A stretch of DNA of 42,925 nucleotides from an uncultured Desulfovibrio sp. (lineage in GTDB: Bacteria; Desulfobacterota; Desulfovibrionia; Desulfovibrionales; Desulfovibrionaceae): NCBI RefSeq assembly GCF_949282365.1, contig NZ_CASDOY010000011.1:1-42925 (forward strand), given 5' to 3'. The position numbers and the translations under genes are program-made. Shown here one piece after another: positions 15,704-24,350 of this stretch. How positions within the stretch are numbered: position 1 is the first letter of the stretch; each line of letters starts with the position of its first letter. The notes beneath the pieces were generated by a model. It made no database searches, was not told the origin of the DNA, and saw nothing but the letters and a program-made list of their open reading frames with translations.

Positions 15704-16441
15704 CTAACGGCGTCCGGGCACGGGCTTGCGGCTGCGCATCAGGGGCTTGCCCAGGCGCAGGTCCTGCGCGATGTATTCCACCTCGCGGGCCCGTTCGTCG
15801 GTGCCGCGCAGCACCACCATGACCAGATAGAGCTTGCCGCTGCGTTCCATGCGCGTGCGCAGGCCGCGCCCTTCCAGGCGCTGGCGCAGATCGTCCACGA
15901 TGCCGGGATCGCGGAAGGCCCCCAGCTGGAACACGAAATCATAGATGTCGGTGGGTGTCGGCGGCGGTGCTTTTTCGCCGGCGGGCACGGCGGGCTGCAT
16001 GCCCGGCGGCATGGGCGGATAGGCCGGTGCGCCTTCCGCGGCCGGTTTGGCGGCCCGGGCGGCAGGCAGCGGCGGCGAGACAGGCTCCAGACGCGCGCCC
16101 GGTTCGGCCCGCAGGGCCCGGGAAAAACGCAGTTCGGATGCCGCCAGCACCGAGGCTTCGGCCAGGACGTCCTCAGGGCTTTCCGTACCGGCGGCGGCCT
16201 GGGCCTCCGGGGAAGGGGCCTCCTCCCCGGCGCTGTCCGTGGCGGCGGCCTGGGCCAGAGCAGCCCGGGATTCCTCAAGGCTGCTGGCCCACTGGGCGCG
16301 CCCTGTCATCACGCCCCCCAGATAGGCCAGGACCAGCGCCGCCACGAACAGCACGCAGGCCGTCACGAGTACCGGCAAGGTCAGTTGCAGCCCGACAGCG
16401 CTCTGCTGCGGGCCATCCGGCGCATGGCGGGACGAAGACAT
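15704..16441 (-). CDS. SPOR-domain single-pass membrane protein
   Basis: A 245-residue protein with a short cytoplasmic N-terminus, one transmembrane helix (about residues 18-43, LTLPVLVTACVLFVAALVLA), a long Ala/Pro/Glu-rich periplasmic linker (50-155) and a C-terminal SPOR-like domain (about 163-240, containing YDFVFQLGAFRDPGIVDDL). SPOR domains bind septal peptidoglycan lacking stem peptides, so the protein probably acts at the division site. AAGGAG lies 6 bases before the ATG at 16441. It is transcribed away from the next gene. Confidence 0.82.
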   Translation of the reverse strand: MSSSRHAPDGPQQSAVGLQLTLPVLVTACVLFVAALVLAYLGGVMTGRAQWASSLEESRAALAQAAATDSAGEEAPSPEAQAAAGTESPEDVLAEASVLAASELRFSRALRAEPGARLEPVSPPLPAARAAKPAAEGAPAYPPMPPGMQPAVPAGEKAPPPTPTDIYDFVFQLGAFRDPGIVDDLRQRLEGRGLRTRMERSGKLYLVMVVLRGTDERAREVEYIAQDLRLGKPLMRSRKPVPGRR

Positions 16442-16699
16442 GGCGACTCCTTGGCAAAGGGCATGGACGGGAACGGCGGCACGGGCCGCCCAAGTCCTTC
16501 CTATACCAGCCGGGAAGCACAGCGTAAAGGCCCGCCCTTCCCGCAAAAGCCTGCGGCCTGTCCGCTCGCAACGCTTGCGGCTCCGCCGGGCCTTTGCTAC
16601 ACCTACAGCATGCCGCGCTTCGCCGCGCGGCCCCTGTTTGCCAACTACGGCCGCCGTGCCGTCCCAGCCCTTCGGGACTGCCGTCTGATGAGGTCCGCC

Positions 16700-17686
16700 A
16701 TGCTCCATTCCTGTCGTTTGTCCGTCCTGCTGTCCCTTGTCTTCGCCTCCCTGCTGCTCTGTTCCGGGCCCTGCCTCGCCCGGGACACCCCGGAAGATGA
16801 AAAAAGCCTGACCATCCGCAACCAAAGCGCCGAAGAGCTGCTGAGCATCCGCTTCACCGTGGGCCACCAGGCCAATTATGCCCGCCTCGACCTCCTGCCC
16901 GGCGGCGAGGACCAGCTGCTCAACCCCGGCGGCAGCGCCGACCTGCGCATGGACATGGGCCTCTCCCTCTGGGATTTCAGCGCCATCCGTCTGGCCGATC
17001 TCCAGAGCCTGACCCTCTGCGGCGAGCATCGCCCCTGCCTGCTGCTCCGCGGCCTTGACGGCAAGACCAGCCATGTCACCGGCAGGGAGACCTCCCTGCT
17101 GCCCGCGGATGATGCCCGGCCCGTGTGCGCCCTGAGCAAATTCCGGCCCGGCATGAAGATGCAGGACGCCTGCGCCCTGCTGGAAAAGGATCCGCCCCGT
17201 GACGACGGCGGCGCCGTCCTCACCAGCCTGGGCTTCGCCGACATGGTCTGGGCCGCCCGCCTGACCCCTTACACGCCCGGCGATGACGACGTGGAGGTCT
17301 TTCCCGTGCAGCCCGGCGACGAAGTCCTGGAACATGTGGAACTGCGCCAGAAGCTCAACGACCAGCGCCTGAACACCCTGCTTTCCAGCCTCTACGCCAT
17401 GGGCTACCGGCCCTGGCAGGCCGAGCTGCCCGGCCTGGACATGAACTTCACCGAGATGCCCGTGGCTGACCAGAAGCGCCAGATGGAGATCCTGCACATG
17501 GCCCTGGGCATGCTCATGAACGCCCCCCGCGGCGATGCCTGCATCATGATGGCCCCCGGCGACATGCTGCCCGACCTCATCAGCGACACGCCCCGGCATG
17601 ACGTGCAGCTCTTCACCATCACCGTGCGCCGTCCCACGGCCACCCTCATCGTGGACATGACCGCCTACAGCGCCACCATCCAGTAG
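16700..17686 (+). CDS. Secreted protein of unknown function
   Basis: A 328-residue protein I do not recognise. It has a clear signal peptide (MLHSCRLSVLLSLVFASLLL, probable cleavage after SGPCLA, about residue 27), no further membrane segment and no lipobox. The mature part is acidic and soluble with several cysteines (LCGEHRPCLL, PVCALSKF, QDACALLEK, DACIMM) that could form disulfides. An in-frame ATG at 16688 exists, but GAGG 6 bases before 16700 favours the later start. The gene ends at a bidirectional terminator shared with hypB. Confidence 0.72.
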   Translation: MLHSCRLSVLLSLVFASLLLCSGPCLARDTPEDEKSLTIRNQSAEELLSIRFTVGHQANYARLDLLPGGEDQLLNPGGSADLRMDMGLSLWDFSAIRLADLQSLTLCGEHRPCLLLRGLDGKTSHVTGRETSLLPADDARPVCALSKFRPGMKMQDACALLEKDPPRDDGGAVLTSLGFADMVWAARLTPYTPGDDDVEVFPVQPGDEVLEHVELRQKLNDQRLNTLLSSLYAMGYRPWQAELPGLDMNFTEMPVADQKRQMEILHMALGMLMNAPRGDACIMMAPGDMLPDLISDTPRHDVQLFTITVRRPTATLIVDMTAYSATIQ

Positions 17687-17971
17687 ACGGCACGATGCCC
17701 GGGCGCACGGCCCCGCGCCCTGGCAGTCCCCGCCGCCCCCGGTGCATCACGGAGCGCCCGCCCCGGCGCATCACGGAAGCTCCGGCCCGGCCGGCGCACG
17801 CAACGCCGACGGCTTTGGGACGTGTGATGCGAGCAGGCCACGGCACCCGCCTGACGACCGGACGCGACATCCGGCGGCGGGCGGCAGAGCCAGAGAGGCG
17901 CCAGGACCGGCACGCTTGATCGGGCCCCGGGCTGCCGTCCCCTCCGGCTCCTGCGGCTGGTACGAAGGCAC
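17687..17971. other. Convergent intergenic region
   Basis: About 285 bases of GC-rich sequence before the shared terminator. Two similar 15-base segments containing GCATCACGGA occur near 17734 and 17768; otherwise nothing was recognised. Confidence 0.45.
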
Positions 17972-17999
17972 AAAAAAGCCCCCTTCTCAGGGGGCTTTT
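17972..17999. terminator. Bidirectional terminator between the secreted-protein gene and hypB
   Basis: AAAAGCCCCC (17974-17983), a 6-base loop and GGGGGCTTTT (17990-17999) form a stem flanked by T on both strands. The rightward gene stops at 17686 and the leftward hypB stops at 18025. Confidence 0.9.
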
Positions 18000-18024
18000 G
18001 CCGTATGGGGAAAGGACCGTACGC

Positions 18025-18678
18025 CTAGAGCTTGCTGGCGCGCATGTCGCGCAGCCACTGGTACCAGCCTTCCAGGCCGGAACCGTCACGGCAGGAGACC
18101 TCGAACACGTCCAGCTCCTTGTTGAGCCGGGTGGCGAAGGCCCGCGCCCGTTCGCGGTCGAAGTCCACATAGGGCAGCAGGTCCACCTTGTTCAGCACCA
18201 TGGCCTTGGCCAGATTGAACAGCAGGGGGTATTTCTCGGGCTTGTCGTCGCCTTCGGTCACGCTCAGGAGCGCCACCTTGGCGTCCTCGCCGCAGTCGAA
18301 TTCCACGGGGCAGACCAGATTGCCCACATTCTCGATGAACAGGATGTCCACGCCGTCCAAGTCCAGGCTCTCCATGGCGGTCATGATCATGTTGCTGTCC
18401 AGATGGCAGCCGCCGTCGGTATTGATCTGCACGGCCTGCGCGCCCGTGGCCGCCACGCGGCGGGCGTCGTTGTCGGTCTGCAGGTCACCTTCGATGACGG
18501 CCATGCGGAACTCGCCGGCCAGATCATGCAGGGTGCGCTCCAGAAGGGTCGTCTTGCCCGCGCCCGGCGACGAGATCAGGTTCAGGGCCAGGATCTTGCG
18601 CTCGCGCAGTTTCTCGCGCACGCCGGCCGCTATCTTTTCATTGGCTTCCAGAACGTTGCGCACCACAGGAATTTGCAT
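18025..18678 (-). CDS. hypB: Hydrogenase nickel incorporation GTPase HypB
   Basis: A 217-residue SIMIBI-class GTPase that delivers nickel to [NiFe] hydrogenase precursors together with HypA. It has the P-loop SSPGAGKTT (about 37-45), EGDLQTDNDA, the metal-site residues in GGCHLDSN and CPVEFDCGE, and the guanine-specificity motif NKVDLL. The N-terminal His-rich or CxxCGC nickel-storage motif of some HypBs is absent. GGGAGG precedes the ATG. It follows hypA by 78 bases. No hydrogenase structural genes or other hyp genes are in the window. Confidence 0.95.
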   Translation of the reverse strand: MQIPVVRNVLEANEKIAAGVREKLRERKILALNLISSPGAGKTTLLERTLHDLAGEFRMAVIEGDLQTDNDARRVAATGAQAVQINTDGGCHLDSNMIMTAMESLDLDGVDILFIENVGNLVCPVEFDCGEDAKVALLSVTEGDDKPEKYPLLFNLAKAMVLNKVDLLPYVDFDRERARAFATRLNKELDVFEVSCRDGSGLEGWYQWLRDMRASKL

Positions 18679-18756
18679 GCTTTCCTCCCGGAACTCCGGC
18701 CCGTCCGCTGCCGGACAGGGCCCGGCCCCGACTGTCCACGGCGTCAGGGCCCTGGT

Positions 18757-19131
18757 TTATGAATCCTGGCCCCCGCTGACGGAGGCTTCCAGATGACTGA
18801 TCTGCAACTCCTTGCCCTGCTCCACGCTATGGCCCGTCAGGGCCCCGCACACGGGGCACGGCAGCCAGAGCGCCTCCTGCCCCTCGCCGCCGAAGGTCCG
18901 GCCGCAGGAAGAACAGCGCAGCAACAGGGGGATGGTCTCCAGTTCGAGCCGGGCCGAAGCGTGCGGCCCGCCCCGGATCAGGGCCTCGAAGCAGAACTGC
19001 AGCGATTCCGGCACCACGCCGGCCAGGGCGCCGCATTGCACACGGATGAGGTCGAGCCGGTCACAGCCCTGTTTGGCGATCTCTTCCAGAGCTATGTCCA
19101 GGATGCTTTGGGCAATGGACATTTCATGCAT
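18757..19131 (-). CDS. hypA: Hydrogenase maturation nickel metallochaperone HypA
   Basis: A 124-residue protein. The N-terminal MHEMSIAQSILD supplies His2, the nickel ligand, which fixes the start. Two CxxC pairs (CSSC and CPVC) form the structural zinc site. The length is typical (about 115-120). It hands nickel to HypB for insertion into [NiFe] hydrogenase. The gene lies upstream of hypB on the same strand; the ribosome binding site is poor. Confidence 0.96.
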   Translation of the reverse strand: MHEMSIAQSILDIALEEIAKQGCDRLDLIRVQCGALAGVVPESLQFCFEALIRGGPHASARLELETIPLLLRCSSCGRTFGGEGQEALWLPCPVCGALTGHSVEQGKELQISHLEASVSGGQDS

Positions 19132-19361
19132 AGTGCGCCCATGCTAGCGCAAAGCCCCCGGCGCGTAAAGGGATTTGGCAAATCTTGCCATTCGGCACAA
19201 ATCATGTAGAGTTTAGCCGTGCCCGCGAATGGGGCCTCCATGCGTGCCCGCGTCCCGGCGGACGGCTCCGCCCCCGCCCGACGCGCACCGTGATCCGCGA
19301 TACCGCCCATCCGCCGCCCCTTCCGGCGGATACCCGCCCCAAGGCACAGGAGCCCACTGGC

Positions 19362-20114
19362 ATGAACAAAGTCTTTCTCTGGATAGTCCTGGCGGTCATC
19401 ATCCTCGGCCTGCTGCTCATCCTGCTCAACACACGCATGGGCCAGTCCGGCGATACACCCGCGCCTGCCGACAACGGCGTCTCCGCCCCGGTGGCCGGCA
19501 CGCCGCCCGCCGCCCAGCCGCCCCTGCCCGTGCCCGTGACGCCCGGCACGCCCGCCGATGGCGAAAAGCTGGCCGCGGCCGGGGTCAAGCCGTCGCCCGC
19601 CGCCGTGGAACGCGGCTTCGCCTTCGATACCGGCGAGGAAAGCGGCATGCCGCCCGTCACCGCGGAAAGCCCCGAGGCCGCGCCCCCGGCCACGGCGACC
19701 TCCCCCGCCGAAACCCGGCAGCCCGCCGCCCCGGCGCAGGAAAAGGCGGCCGCCCCCGCGCCCAAGGCCCAGCCGGCCCCCAAAAAGACCTCTTCCGCCC
19801 AGGCGCAGACCGTCACCAATTTCGTGGTCTTCGTGCGCGACGGCGGCGCCACCATCCGTCTGGAAGCCTCCTCGCCCATCCGCTTCAAGCATCTGGAGCT
19901 GACCAGCCCCTCGCGCGTGGTGGTGGACCTGCAGGGGACATGGAAGGTCAAGGAACCCGGCGTGCCCAAGGGCGAGATGGTCAAGGACGTGCGCCTGGGC
20001 AAGAAGGGCAGCGACACCCGCATCGTCATCGACCTGCACGCCAAGGCCAAAACGCGCTATATCCTGACCAGGGGCAAGAAGCGCCTGGACATCCGCGTGG
20101 ACAAGGTCAAATAA
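19362..20114 (+). CDS. AMIN-domain single-pass membrane protein
   Basis: A 250-residue protein with one N-terminal transmembrane helix (about residues 4-24, VFLWIVLAVIILGLLLILL), a 120-residue Pro/Ala-rich linker, and a C-terminal AMIN domain (about 148-248: FVVFVRDGGATIRLEASSP, RVVVDLQGTW, GSDTRIVIDLHA, LDIRVDKVK). AMIN domains occur in periplasmic parts of amidases and secretin proteins and help localise them at the cell wall; no catalytic domain is attached here. The ATG at 19362 has AGGAG 9 bases upstream. The gene is monocistronic with its own terminator. Confidence 0.82.
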   Translation: MNKVFLWIVLAVIILGLLLILLNTRMGQSGDTPAPADNGVSAPVAGTPPAAQPPLPVPVTPGTPADGEKLAAAGVKPSPAAVERGFAFDTGEESGMPPVTAESPEAAPPATATSPAETRQPAAPAQEKAAAPAPKAQPAPKKTSSAQAQTVTNFVVFVRDGGATIRLEASSPIRFKHLELTSPSRVVVDLQGTWKVKEPGVPKGEMVKDVRLGKKGSDTRIVIDLHAKAKTRYILTRGKKRLDIRVDKVK

Positions 20115-20140
20115 CTCCCCTTTTCCGGCACACGGCAAAC

Positions 20141-20177
20141 CGGCGGCAGGCCCTCTGCGGAGGACCCGCCGTTTTTT
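20141..20177 (+). terminator. Terminator of the AMIN-domain gene
   Basis: GGCGG and CCGCC form the outer stem and CCTC-TGCG-GAGG the inner stem, with a small internal loop, followed by seven T residues (20172-20178). It is 30 bases past the stop. Confidence 0.75.
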
Positions 20178-20183
20178 TCATAC

Positions 20184-20207
20184 GAAAAAGGGGGGCTCGC
20201 GCCCCCC
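20184..20207 (-). terminator. Terminator of the ctp-yibQ-proC operon
   Basis: On the minus strand GGGGGGC-GCGA-GCCCCCC (20190-20207) is a perfect stem followed by TTTTT (20185-20189), 7 bases past the proC stop. Confidence 0.9.
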
Positions 20208-20213
20208 TTCCCG

Positions 20214-21014
20214 CTATTCGTCCTCCATTTCCCTGCCGCGTCGGTCAGCGGCCAGCACCGCGTCCACCAGCAGTCCGGCCAGCCCGGCCCGGTCGAGCAC
20301 ATTGACCCCGGCGATGGTCAGGCCGCCGGGCGAGCAGACCTGGTCGCGCAGCTCCATGAGCGGCGTCTCGCTGCGGGCCGCCATGACGGCCGAACCTTCA
20401 AAAAGGGCCGCCACCATATCGCGGCATTCCCTGCGGCCCAGCCCGAGGGTGACGCCGGCCTGCACCAGGCCCTGCATCATGCCGAAGACATAGGCGGGCC
20501 CGGCGCCGATGAGGGCGGAAAAAGCGGTGAAACGGGCTTCCGGCAGCTCCAGGCATACGCCCAGCTCGGCGAAGAAGCGCAGGATGTCGGCCCTGCCCTG
20601 CTCCGTGACGCCTTCGCCGAAGCAAAGGGCGAACACGCCCTTGCCCACCAGGGCGGGCGTATTGGGCATGCAGCGCACCACGGGGCAGCGCCCCTGCACG
20701 GCGGCCTGCAAACGGGCGATGCTGATGCCCGCAGCCACCGAGATCAGCACCTTGTCCGGGCCCAGTTCCGGGGCCATACCGGCCAGTACGGCCTCGGCCT
20801 GATAGGGTTTGACGGCCAGCACCACATAGCGGGCCTGCCGGGCCAGCTCGCGGGCCGAATCCAGGCGGGTGACGCCCGCGGCCTCCAGAGGCGCCATGCG
20901 CGCCGCCGTGCGCGTATGGCCGTACAGGGCGCAATCCAGGGAGGAAGCGGCCAGACCGGCCAGGATGGCCCCGCCCATATTGCCGCAGCCCACACAACCG
21001 ATGCTCATGCTCAT
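20214..21014 (-). CDS. proC: Pyrroline-5-carboxylate reductase
   Basis: A 266-residue NAD(P)H-dependent enzyme that makes L-proline from pyrroline-5-carboxylate. The N-terminal Rossmann motif is IGCVGCGNMGGAI, followed by LAVKPYQAE, ISVAAGISIARLQ, RCMPNTPALVGKG and the C-terminal signature CSPGGLTIAGVNVLDRAGL. Several ATGs are in frame; GGAG 6 bases before 21014 gives a start next to the Rossmann fold, so longer versions to 21083 are rejected. It is the last gene of the ctp-yibQ-proC operon. Confidence 0.94.
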   Translation of the reverse strand: MSMSIGCVGCGNMGGAILAGLAASSLDCALYGHTRTAARMAPLEAAGVTRLDSARELARQARYVVLAVKPYQAEAVLAGMAPELGPDKVLISVAAGISIARLQAAVQGRCPVVRCMPNTPALVGKGVFALCFGEGVTEQGRADILRFFAELGVCLELPEARFTAFSALIGAGPAYVFGMMQGLVQAGVTLGLGRRECRDMVAALFEGSAVMAARSETPLMELRDQVCSPGGLTIAGVNVLDRAGLAGLLVDAVLAADRRGREMEDE

Positions 21015-21079
21015 GGTCTTCTCCATCGCCGCCGTGGCGGCTGTCAGCGGGAAGATGCGGAACGCGCCTTCCCGAAAAA

Positions 21080-22336
21080 TCATTCCGTGGCGGCCTGTCC
21101 GGCCCGCAGCCGGGCCAGGTGCCAGACATAGCGCCGCAGGGGCACCACGGCCACGCCCTCGCGGTTCTCCCAGCGTTCCAGGGCCCGCAGGGTGGCGGCG
21201 TGCGGATGGCCGATGGCGATGGCCACGCCCTGCCTGCGCGCCAGACGCGCGGCCTTGTCCAGGGCCTGCAGCACCTTGTCCGTGCCCTGCGGATCATCCA
21301 GGAAGATGTGGCGGCTGGCCGTGACGATGCCCTGTCGCACCATGCTGTCTTCCAGCCGGCTCTTGGCGCTGGTGACGCTGTCCAGCACGAACAGGCCGCG
21401 CCCGTAGGCCAGACCGGCCAGGATGCCGCAGGCCTGGCGGCGGCTGGTGAAGGCAGAGCCCATATGGTTGTTGAGGCCCAGCGCCGTGGGCACCTGGGCC
21501 AGGGCCCTGTCCAGGGCCTGTTCCATGGCAAAGGCGGCCATATCCGCTTCCAGGGCGCCGGGGCCGGGATCGGGCAGGCTGCCGTTCTTGCGCGGCAGGG
21601 GCTCCATGGGCATGTGCAGCAGCACGTCCCGCCCCGTATCGCGGGCCAGGGCCTCCACCGGGTGCCGGAAGGGCGCATGGGGCCAGACGGCCAGGGCCAC
21701 GGGGAAAGGCAGGCTGACCAGCTGTTCCGCGGGCTCCAGCTTCCGGCCCATGTCGTCCAGCACCAGGATCAGGGCGGGCTCGGGCATGGGCCGGGAAAGC
21801 GCGGCCAGCATGGTCTCCCAGCCGGGGAAATGCAGGACCATGCAGACGCGGCCGTCCACGACGGCTTCCAGCACCCCGTCGTCGGTCCAGCGCAGCTGCG
21901 GCAGGGCCATGCGCGCGTGCAGGCGCTTGCCGTCATGGCCGGTGCGCAGGGCCTCCTGGCACAGGCGTTCCTGCAGGGCCAGGGCCAGACGCAAGGGCGC
22001 GCCTTCGCCTTCGATGCGGTAATGGCGGGCCTCCTGCTCGGAAAAACCGGGCATGGTCAGCAGACGGCAGCCGGGCATGACCCGGGGCAGGGTCCGCTGC
22101 AGCAGCACGTCCAGGCTGTCCCGCTGCCGGAGCCAGTCCCCGGACGGGAGCGCGGGCGGCTCCTCCCATGCCTCCGGAACGACGGGCTCGTCCCGGCCGC
22201 CCAGCTGCCAGGCCAGGCCCAGGCTCAGGCAGAACCAGAGGATGCCGCCCAGCAGCAGGCGGGTGGACGCACGCGGCCCCCCGGAGGGGCTTTCGTCAGC
22301 GCCCGGGGGGCCGGCATGGGAACAGGGGAAGACCAC
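21080..22336 (-). CDS. YibQ-like divergent polysaccharide deacetylase family protein
   Basis: A 418-residue protein with an N-terminal membrane anchor (about residues 26-45, LLLGGILWFCLSLGLAW), a middle domain, and a C-terminal NodB-like barrel (about 190-405) that matches the divergent polysaccharide deacetylase (DUF610/YibQ) family: ALILVLDDMGRK, FPVALAVWPHAP, LLHMPMEPL, GLNNHMGSAFT, LFVLDSVTSAKSR and AIAIGHPHAATL. Members are often found beside a carboxyl-terminal protease gene, as here; their substrate is not established. It lies 26 bases behind ctp and 65 bases ahead of proC. Confidence 0.87.
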   Translation of the reverse strand: MVFPCSHAGPPGADESPSGGPRASTRLLLGGILWFCLSLGLAWQLGGRDEPVVPEAWEEPPALPSGDWLRQRDSLDVLLQRTLPRVMPGCRLLTMPGFSEQEARHYRIEGEGAPLRLALALQERLCQEALRTGHDGKRLHARMALPQLRWTDDGVLEAVVDGRVCMVLHFPGWETMLAALSRPMPEPALILVLDDMGRKLEPAEQLVSLPFPVALAVWPHAPFRHPVEALARDTGRDVLLHMPMEPLPRKNGSLPDPGPGALEADMAAFAMEQALDRALAQVPTALGLNNHMGSAFTSRRQACGILAGLAYGRGLFVLDSVTSAKSRLEDSMVRQGIVTASRHIFLDDPQGTDKVLQALDKAARLARRQGVAIAIGHPHAATLRALERWENREGVAVVPLRRYVWHLARLRAGQAATE

Positions 22337-22362
22337 GGGACGACTCCGCGCGGGGCGCCGGT

Positions 22363-23682
22363 CTAGCGCCGGATCTCCTGGATGCGCGGCAGGCCCTTGA
22401 CCAGCTGCAGGGCCATGCGCAGCTGGTTGTCACGGGCCAGCTGTTCCACGGCATCGTCCCGCTTCTTGCTACCCGCGTCCTTCTTGCCGCTGCCGGCATT
22501 TTCCAGATGGCCGCTCAGGTTCTGCTCGCGCAGCAGGATGCGGGGCTCGTCGGCATCGTCCTCATGCGGACGCTCGAAGGGGATCTCCAGATCGGGCACG
22601 ATGCCTTCGGCCTGGATGGAACTGCCGTTGGGCGTGTAGTACAGGGCCACGGTCAGCTTGAGGGCGGAACCGTCGGAAAGCGGGATGATGTTCTGCACCG
22701 AGCCCTTGCCGAAGGAGCGCTCGCCGATGATCAGGGCGCGCTTCTGGTCGCGCAGGGCACCGGCCACGATCTCGGAGGCCGAGGCCGAACCGGCATTGAT
22801 GATGACCACCACGGGCACCGCGATGTCCCCGGCCTGCTCCTTGGCCTCGTAGACGCGCTCGGGCACGGGGCCGCGGCCCTGGATGGACACGATGGTCCCC
22901 TTGCCCAGGAACATGTCGGAAACGCTCACGGCCTGATCCAGCAGGCCGCCGGGATTATTGCGCAGATCCAGCACGATGCCCTTGAGGCCGCCGGTCTTGG
23001 CGCATTCACGGGTGGCCTTCTTGAGGGCGTCGCGCAGTTCCTCGTCGGTGCGGCCGGAGAAGCGGGTCAGGCGGATCCAGTAGTAGCCGTCCTCCAGGGG
23101 CTTGGACTTGACGCTCACGACCGGGATGGCCTCGCGCTTGAGGCGCACGGTCTTGGGCGACTTGGACGTGCTGTGCAGTATGCCCAGCTCCACTTCCGTG
23201 CCCTTGGGCCCGCGGATGCGCGAGACCACGTCCTGCAGGCTCAGCTCCTGGGTGGGCTGGCCGTTGATGGTCAGGATGATGTCGCCGGACTGCAGCCCGG
23301 CGCGGTCGGCGGGCGTGTCCTCGATGGGGGTCACCACCGTCACCTGGCCGTTCTCCACCGTGATCTCGATGCCGATGCCCGAGAACTCGCCGGAGGTGGT
23401 CTCCTGCATCTCCTTGTGTTCTTCGGGGGTCATGAAGGTGGAATGGGGGTCGAGCCCCTGCAGCATGCCCTTGAGCGCGCCGTCCAGCAGCTCGCTCTGG
23501 TCCACGTCCTTCACATAATAGCGGTTCACCAGATCCAGCACCTGGCTGAAGCGGCGCAGGGCCTCGAAATCTTCCTCGACCTTGTCTTTGGCGGCAGCGT
23601 CCTTGCCGGCCGCAAGGGCGCCCAGGGGGCAGCTCAGGGCCAGCACGCAGAGGAAAACGGTCAAACGGAACAGAGCACGCAT
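22363..23682 (-). CDS. Carboxyl-terminal processing protease (S41 family)
   Basis: A 439-residue exported serine protease. A signal peptide (MRALFRLTVFLCVLALSC, cleaved near GALAA) precedes an S41 N-terminal region, a PDZ domain (about 95-180, with GIGIEITVENGQVTVV and GLQSGDIILTING), and the catalytic domain (about 190-370). The Ser-Lys dyad sits in NAGSASASEIVAGAL (Ser303 likely) and ERSFGKGSVQ (Lys326). A Lys/Asp-rich tail follows. CtpA/Prc proteases trim periplasmic proteins and peptidoglycan hydrolases. GGAGG precedes the ATG at 23682. It heads an operon with the YibQ-like gene and proC. Confidence 0.93.
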   Translation of the reverse strand: MRALFRLTVFLCVLALSCPLGALAAGKDAAAKDKVEEDFEALRRFSQVLDLVNRYYVKDVDQSELLDGALKGMLQGLDPHSTFMTPEEHKEMQETTSGEFSGIGIEITVENGQVTVVTPIEDTPADRAGLQSGDIILTINGQPTQELSLQDVVSRIRGPKGTEVELGILHSTSKSPKTVRLKREAIPVVSVKSKPLEDGYYWIRLTRFSGRTDEELRDALKKATRECAKTGGLKGIVLDLRNNPGGLLDQAVSVSDMFLGKGTIVSIQGRGPVPERVYEAKEQAGDIAVPVVVIINAGSASASEIVAGALRDQKRALIIGERSFGKGSVQNIIPLSDGSALKLTVALYYTPNGSSIQAEGIVPDLEIPFERPHEDDADEPRILLREQNLSGHLENAGSGKKDAGSKKRDDAVEQLARDNQLRMALQLVKGLPRIQEIRR

Positions 23683-24265
23683 GGATTGCCTCCGAAAAAA
23701 ATCCTGGAAAGCGCGGACGTCTCCCGCCGAAAATGGCGGGCACAGGCGCAGGGCCCGGGGCTGAGCGCCCGCGAGGCGGCCATAGTTACCTTTTTCAGGC
23801 CAAAAAGCAATTCCGGGCCTGCCCCGGGGACGGCGCGGGACGGCCCCGGGAGGCTGGGGAGCGCGGCCCGGTGGCCCGCCTGGCCGCGACCTGCACGGCG
23901 ACAGGCCCGCTCCCGCACGGGCCGGCATGATGCGGCACGCACGGGAGCGCGGAGGGCCATGACGCAGGACGTACGACGGTCCCGCCCGTCGCGGCAGGGC
24001 CGTGCTGCGCCCGCCACGGCCCTGTCCGGGGCGTCTTGTACGGACCGGCGTCTCCGCGTCCGGGACCGTCGTTTGCGCACGGCGGGCATGCCCCGCGTCA
24101 GCCCTCTCCGTGGCCGTGGGCACCGGCTGGACGGGACGCCTTCCCGGCTCCTCCGGCGGCACGGGCCGCGTCTGCTGGCGTCGGCTCCCGCCCGTCGCAT
24201 GGAGGGCGCCGGGAACAGCACATCCCGAGCCTGCGGCATCGGCCCTGCCCAAATGTTTCCCACGC
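23683..24265. other. Gene-free GC-rich stretch
   Basis: About 580 bases between ctp and the nhaD terminator. The leftward ctp promoter must lie in its left part; I could not fix it. Open frames here are Arg/Pro-rich and unsupported. No RNA gene or repeat was recognised. Confidence 0.5.
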
Positions 24266-24293
24266 AAAAGGGCCGCCCCTCGCGGAGCGGCCC
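24266..24293 (-). terminator. Terminator of the nhaD-type gene
   Basis: On the minus strand GGGCCGC...GCGGCCC (24270-24293, strong stem with a small loop) is followed by TTTT. It lies just past the tandem repeat that follows the stop codon. Confidence 0.8.
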
Positions 24294-24298
24294 GGTAT

Positions 24299-24350
24299 GC
24301 GCGGATGCGGGATGCGCGGATGCGGGATGCGCGGATGCGGGATGCGCGGC
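24299..24350. repeat. 15-bp tandem repeat at the end of the antiporter gene
   Basis: Three exact copies of GCGCGGATGCGGGAT (24299-24343) plus a 7-base remnant abut the stop codon (24351-24353) of the nhaD-type gene. The repeat lies between the stop and the terminator. Confidence 0.9.

Noticed and set aside
15557..16699. Upstream extension of the secreted protein frame
   Set aside because: It would overlap the SPOR-domain gene on the other strand and bury the signal peptide; GAGG precedes the ATG at 16700.
19185..19361. Longer N-terminus of the AMIN-domain protein
   Set aside because: The extension would put about 59 Arg/Pro-rich residues before the membrane helix; the ATG at 19362 has an AGGAG site.
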